Below are positions 23,417-27,090 of a DNA stretch of 27,090 bases, piece after piece. The stretch is taken from the NCBI GenBank assembly GCA_945861915.1, contig CAMAWK010000011.1, positions 1 through 27,090 on the forward strand, written 5' to 3'. Source of the DNA: Flavobacterium psychrophilum (lineage in GTDB: Bacteria > Bacteroidota > Bacteroidia > Flavobacteriales > Flavobacteriaceae). The translations under genes and the position numbers were made by a program. Under the pieces are notes generated by a model. The model searched no databases. It had not been told where the DNA came from and saw nothing but the letters and a program-made list of their open reading frames with translations. How positions within the stretch are numbered: the first letter of the stretch is position 1; each line of letters begins with the position of its first letter.

Positions 23417-24649
23417 ATGGCAGCAATTTATCTACTTCTACAAAGCAAAAAAAATCCAGCAGTGATTTATGTTCGGTTGCGTGATGGCAGAACTCTCGAC
23501 ATCAAAGCAAAAACAAATTATCATATTGATCCAATTAATTGGGATGAGGAAGAACAGCGACCAACAAAGAAAGCTATGAAGTTAATCGACTTCGCGAACC
23601 TGGACACAGATTTGGCAACGTTGAGAACTGACCTTTTAAAAGAATACAACAAAAGTAAGGGAGTTAAAGTTGTTGATGCCTTATGGCTTAAAGATTTTGT
23701 AAACCCACCACAAGTTGGAGAAAAGCATCCAGATAAGCTCGTGGACTACATAGACACGTTTATAGAGTTCAAAAGACGTGATGTTAAAAATACTACCATT
23801 GTTAAATGCAATGTCATAAAACACCTCCTAGAGCGTTACCAGAAGTATACAAAGACAACCTTATACGTTCGTGATATAGATACTAAATTCAAAATGGATT
23901 TCGAGAAATATTGTATTAGTGTTGGTTATGCTCCGAACACCACAGCAAGAAACATTCGTTTTATCAAGACCTTTTGCAAACACGCCAAAGCAAACGGAGT
24001 TGAAACCCATTATCAATTGGATAGTATCAAGGCTAAGTATTATAAAGTGGAGAGCATCTATTTAACCCCACAAGAAATTGAAAGTATAGAGAAAATTGAA
24101 GCGAGTAAATTAACAGATGGTTTAGAAAATGCTCGTGACTGGTTATTAATAAGCTGCTATTGCGGCCAAAGAGTTTCTGATTTTTTACGTTTTGATAAAT
24201 CGATGATTAGATACGAGAAAAACAAATCCGGAGAACTAAAACCATTAATCGAATTTACACAGGTTAAAACCGAAAAAATAATGACAATTCCATTGCACTC
24301 AAAAATAATGGAAATACTCAATAAATACAATGGTGACTTTCCAAGAAAGATTTCAGACCAACGATATAACGAACACATCAAGAAAGTTTGTAAAGCAGCT
24401 AAAATCGAAGAGTTAATTAATGGAGTTAAATTTGATCCTCTCACAAAAAAGAAAGTAGAAAAGCTTTATGAAAAATGTGAATTAGTATCTTCGCATATTG
24501 GCAGACGTTCTTTTGCTTCAAATAATTACGGTATTATACCAACTTCCTTTCTAATGTACATAACAGGTCATACCACAGAAGGGATGTTCTTAACTTACAT
24601 TGGCAAGAGCAACAAGGATATTGCAATGGAGCTAACGAATTATTTTTAA
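23417..24649 (+). CDS. Intact tyrosine recombinase/integrase
   Basis: A 410-residue site-specific integrase with all catalytic residues visible: R252 in CYCGQRVSDFLRF, K284 in QVKTEK, H360 and R363 in SHIGRRSFASN, H385 in TGHTTEGM and the nucleophile Y394 in FLTYIG. The N-terminal 100 residues are an Arm-binding-type domain (AAIYLLLQSKKNPAVIYVRLRDGR). Residues 105-200 are the SAM-like core-binding domain. It is only distantly related to the broken integrase on the other strand. It lies about 190 bases from the putative tRNA-Ser tail and begins a plus-strand gene set, so it is the likely mobility enzyme of the second element. Confidence 0.9.
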   Translation: MAAIYLLLQSKKNPAVIYVRLRDGRTLDIKAKTNYHIDPINWDEEEQRPTKKAMKLIDFANLDTDLATLRTDLLKEYNKSKGVKVVDALWLKDFVNPPQVGEKHPDKLVDYIDTFIEFKRRDVKNTTIVKCNVIKHLLERYQKYTKTTLYVRDIDTKFKMDFEKYCISVGYAPNTTARNIRFIKTFCKHAKANGVETHYQLDSIKAKYYKVESIYLTPQEIESIEKIEASKLTDGLENARDWLLISCYCGQRVSDFLRFDKSMIRYEKNKSGELKPLIEFTQVKTEKIMTIPLHSKIMEILNKYNGDFPRKISDQRYNEHIKKVCKAAKIEELINGVKFDPLTKKKVEKLYEKCELVSSHIGRRSFASNNYGIIPTSFLMYITGHTTEGMFLTYIGKSNKDIAMELTNYF

Positions 24650-24679
24650 TGATTTATGATTTAATGTTTTTATAAGCTG

Positions 24680-26152
24680 ATGGTAAACTTTCAAAACAAA
24701 AAAATATTTTATACTCTCAAAGAGTATCAAAACAACTACAATATTTTACTTAACAATTACCTTAAACAACACGAGGATTTCGATGAATTGATGTTTCTTG
24801 AAATTGAAATGCAGTTTTACAGTATGTGTTATGACAACTCAAACCTAATTCTTATTGATATAGGTTATGGTCCACAATATAGTGTTAACGGGGGGCATTG
24901 CGAAATATTAATCCCAGAAATATACGATGCAATTTCATTGAAAGATGGATTTGATTTCGAGTTAAGCACAAAATATAATTCTTCATTTCATAAAATTCTA
25001 CTGTTTTTAATAGATAAAAAAAAGAAAGCTGATATTGTTAGTGACAATTTATTTTCCGTTGTCAACAATAATCTTTTAATTTCCGATGAATTCAACGAAA
25101 ATTTAAATAATGATCCTTTACATAATCCAGAAAACGAATATCAGATTTTAAAATCAAAGTTTAAAGAAGACTATCAATCAAAAACAGCGTCAATAAAAGA
25201 TGAAGACGACCTTTTTATGCACGACTTTGATTTTGACTTCAAAGAATGGGAAACCGCTCAAAAAAAGGAAATAAACAACTCTTTTTTAAAATTAATAAAA
25301 GAATTAAACCAAAACAAAATATTCTTTTTTGGATGCTCTTTTGATAATTATAAGCATAATTTCGATAAGCGTTTAAAAGAATTTTTAGAATATTATGTTG
25401 ATGCCAGTGAGTATGACTTTATAGAAGATGAATTGAAATTTTTAGAGAACATTTTATTGGACTTGCAAGACCCAGAAGGGGCATTTGATGGCTTTTCTCA
25501 ATCGGGATATGATAATTTCAATAAAGCTTATGAATTTGTTTCTATAATTGGATATAAGCAGTACTTTTTTTCTCATAATAAAAAAGAAGCTTTTCTTAAC
25601 GAGAAGAGGGGTGATTTGATACAATTAGAGAGGATGAAGGAAAATATTCCTGCCAATAATCACATAGAAGAAGTAGCAATAGAAAAACCTAAAACATTTG
25701 AATTAAGCAAAAAATTAAAAAAACAAATAAGGTTTTTTAAAATTAGTGAAAGTGAACAAAAAGAGTTCGATAGATTGGACGCAGAAATTGAGGAAAACAA
25801 AAAAAACGGGATAATAAAAAACATTGATACTGAAAACACTGAATTCAAAAAAGGAAAAAAAACACCTGAAAAATGGTATGCCCTACTTTATTTGTTGGAA
25901 TTAAAAGCGACAAATACAAAACCACCAACAAATTACGAAGGAAGCTTTATCAAATCGGAAATTGAAGAAATTGGCAAAAAAAGAACAGGTACTACTGGAC
26001 AAAGTTTTTACCGTGAGTGTCTTAAAATAAATGACATTATAAATAATAACAGCTTAATAGAAAGGAGTTTTGGTAAAGATTGGAAACAGAAAATTATCGA
26101 CATTTCTACAAATAATGAATTGATTATTTCTTATTTAAGCTCCTTTAATTAA
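24680..26152 (+). CDS. Unknown 490-residue protein of the plus-strand element
   Basis: No domain was recognised. The protein is cytoplasmic, highly acidic in the middle (EDDLFMHDFDFDFKEWE) and lysine-rich toward the C-terminus. A probable coiled-coil or helical stretch at about 325-395 (KLKKQIRFFKISESEQKEFDRLDAEIEENKKN) precedes a compact C-terminal segment (PEKWYALLYLLELKATN... GTTGQSFYRECLKINDI). That segment resembles short C-terminal conserved blocks seen in Bacteroidota mobile-element proteins of unknown role. It starts 30 bases after the integrase and ends in a palindrome that overlaps its stop codon. It is probably an element-encoded accessory or cargo gene. Confidence 0.65.
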   Translation: MVNFQNKKIFYTLKEYQNNYNILLNNYLKQHEDFDELMFLEIEMQFYSMCYDNSNLILIDIGYGPQYSVNGGHCEILIPEIYDAISLKDGFDFELSTKYNSSFHKILLFLIDKKKKADIVSDNLFSVVNNNLLISDEFNENLNNDPLHNPENEYQILKSKFKEDYQSKTASIKDEDDLFMHDFDFDFKEWETAQKKEINNSFLKLIKELNQNKIFFFGCSFDNYKHNFDKRLKEFLEYYVDASEYDFIEDELKFLENILLDLQDPEGAFDGFSQSGYDNFNKAYEFVSIIGYKQYFFSHNKKEAFLNEKRGDLIQLERMKENIPANNHIEEVAIEKPKTFELSKKLKKQIRFFKISESEQKEFDRLDAEIEENKKNGIIKNIDTENTEFKKGKKTPEKWYALLYLLELKATNTKPPTNYEGSFIKSEIEEIGKKRTGTTGQSFYRECLKINDIINNNSLIERSFGKDWKQKIIDISTNNELIISYLSSFN

Positions 26153-26216
26153 TACCTAGGTATTTTCTAGGTACATCAAGGTACATACCTCAAAAATACC
26201 CCTTAAAATACCTCAT
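26151..26216. promoter_or_regulatory. Cluster of AGGTA/TACCT sites upstream of the HTH genes
   Basis: AATACCTAGGTATT is a perfect 14-base palindrome at 26151-26164, overlapping the previous stop codon. It is followed by two AGGTACAT direct repeats exactly 10 bases apart (26169-26176 and 26179-26186). Further TACCT sites lie at 26186-26190 and 26209-26213, with a TACCCC at 26197-26202. This looks like a multi-site operator controlling the HTH genes that begin 40 bases downstream. Confidence 0.5.
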
Positions 26217-26254
26217 TTCATTTGCCCTGTATAACATTAAAAAATACAGGACTT

Positions 26255-26542
26255 ATGCAAACAAATGCAATCTTACTCGAAACCCTAACAGTTGAACAAC
26301 TTCAACAACTGATAGGAACATCCGTTAGAAACGGAATTCAAGAATTTCAAAAAGAAATTCAAACAAAGGACAATTCCGAAGAATTACTCTCCAGGGATGA
26401 AACCTGCAAATTTCTCAAAATCGACAGCAGCACACTTTGGGCGTGGACCAATAATGGCAAAGTCAAAGCCTACGGCATAGGTGCGCGCCGTTATTACAAA
26501 AGAAGCGAGTTGATGGAATGTCTAACCTTATTAAAAAAATAA
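26255..26542 (+). CDS. Excisionase-like HTH protein (first of pair)
   Basis: A 95-residue protein from the ATG at 26255. A TTG at 26222 would add 11 residues but lies closer to the operator cluster and is less likely. The last 55 residues form an HTH_17/excisionase domain: LLSRDETCKFLKIDSSTLWAWTNNGKVKAYGIGARRYYKRSELMECL. The N-terminal half (LTVEQLQQLIGTSVRNGIQEFQKEI) is helical and may mediate dimerisation. It is followed after three bases by another HTH protein gene. Pairs like this precede BT4734/VirE-N-type genes in many Bacteroidota integrative elements. Confidence 0.78.
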   Translation: MQTNAILLETLTVEQLQQLIGTSVRNGIQEFQKEIQTKDNSEELLSRDETCKFLKIDSSTLWAWTNNGKVKAYGIGARRYYKRSELMECLTLLKK

Positions 26543-26545
26543 GAA

Positions 26546-26824
26546 ATGGACAACTTCTATGACCAAGCCGAAAAAGTGCTAAACCGAATTGACGAACAAG
26601 TCACTTTGATTGTAGCAAATATGAAAATGGGAGGAATTTTAGATCCCGAAAACATCATCTTCAATAGTCGTGAAATTATGAAAGTGATGGATGTGAGTAA
26701 AAGAACCTTGCAAGAATGGAGAGATAAAAACACCATTGGTTTTGCTAAAGTAAACGGCAAATTCTACTATAAACTATCTGATATTCAAAACCTAATTAAC
26801 GAAAATTATACCCCAAAGAAATAA
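26546..26824 (+). CDS. Excisionase-like HTH protein (second of pair)
   Basis: A 92-residue protein with a C-terminal HTH_17-type domain (NSREIMKVMDVSKRTLQEWRDKNTIGFAKVNGKFYYKLSDIQNL) and a helical N-terminus (FYDQAEKVLNRIDEQVTLIVANMKM). It begins three bases after the preceding HTH gene, and its stop overlaps the next start by one base (TAATG), so the three genes are translationally coupled. It likely works in excision or regulation of the plus-strand element. Confidence 0.78.
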   Translation: MDNFYDQAEKVLNRIDEQVTLIVANMKMGGILDPENIIFNSREIMKVMDVSKRTLQEWRDKNTIGFAKVNGKFYYKLSDIQNLINENYTPKK

Positions 26825-27090
26825 TGGAACAGATAGTAAACAACAAACTGATGGTCAGTGTATATCAAGAATTCAAAACAAAATTGGGAGATAGAAATCT
26901 TTTAGAAATTCTACAAGAAATAAAATCTGATAAATACCAAAGTGAAATTAATTCAATCCGATATGCTTTGCATAAAGGAGATGAAACAAAAGCCGAAGAA
27001 ATTAAAAGCGGATTAATCGCATTTACAACTTCTGGGACTTTTGGCGCGAGCAGAACAAAGGCAAACATAAACACCTATTCTCAAATAATA
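26824..27090 (+). CDS. BT4734/VirE N-terminal domain-like protein, cut by the window end
   Basis: Open from an ATG overlapping the previous stop (TAATG) to the end of the window, 89 codons. The visible part (VSVYQEFKTKLGDRNLLEILQEIKSDKYQSEINSIRYALHKGD... KSGLIAFTTSGTF) matches the start of BT4734/VirE-N-type proteins. These are large replication or primase-like proteins found in Bacteroidota integrative elements. The C-terminal part, usually an NTPase/helicase or primase region, lies outside the window. The position right after two HTH genes is typical for this family. Confidence 0.7.
   Translation, partial: MEQIVNNKLMVSVYQEFKTKLGDRNLLEILQEIKSDKYQSEINSIRYALHKGDETKAEEIKSGLIAFTTSGTFGASRTKANINTYSQII

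Overview
The window is AT-rich DNA with the hallmarks of a Bacteroidota genome, most likely a Flavobacterium or close relative. It has IntDOT-like and other Bacteroidota tyrosine recombinases, an RteC regulator, a protein resembling the N-terminal part of BT4734/VirE-type proteins, few Shine-Dalgarno sequences and TTTG / TAnnTTTG promoter elements. It reads as a defence island carried by, and lying between, integrative elements. All family names come from motif recognition by eye, not from database searches.

Layout. (1) 1-729: no convincing gene, but a dense run of imperfect palindromes sharing a CTGGYRCGAG motif. (2) 730-10732, minus strand: five co-directional genes. Read 5' to 3' they are a RecD-like SF1 helicase with a duplicated C-terminal module, a TPR protein ending in a cold-shock-like domain, a 1451-residue protein (SH3-like, IF2_N-like, helical and Ig-like regions, then a STAND-type NTPase), a second ATPase, and a small zinc-ribbon protein. 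No named system with this composition comes to mind, and it is the best candidate here for an undescribed system. (3) 10951-15321, plus strand: XRE regulator, dptF, dptG, a second XRE regulator, two small unknown genes, and a scrap of sequence derived from a dptG. dptH is absent. (4) 18608-15296, minus strand: dndC, an HNH nuclease, and a methyltransferase-HIT fusion whose N-terminal half resembles the phosphorothioation-associated methyltransferases. dndB, dndD and dndE are absent. (5) 18753-22959, minus strand: the recombination and maintenance end of an integrative element. It holds a DnaC-like ATPase, a winged-helix replication-type protein, an excisionase-like HTH protein, an RteC gene broken by one extra base in an A8 run, and an integrase broken by an in-frame TAA. 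(6) 22960-23416: attachment-type region with a terminator, what looks like the 3' end of a tRNA-Ser, and direct repeats. (7) 23417-27090, plus strand: start of a second integrative element with an intact integrase, a 490-residue unknown protein, two HTH proteins and a truncated BT4734/VirE-N-like gene.

Working together. DndC normally acts with DndA, DndD and DndE to place phosphorothioate sulfur in DNA, and DptF/G/H restrict unmodified DNA. Only dndC, dptF and dptG are present, beside three genes (HNH, MT-HIT, HTH) and an opposing helicase/STAND operon. Either this is a reduced or rearranged phosphorothioation locus whose missing partners lie elsewhere, or the neighbours supply the missing functions. 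Broken int and rteC suggest that the carrying element can no longer excise by itself.
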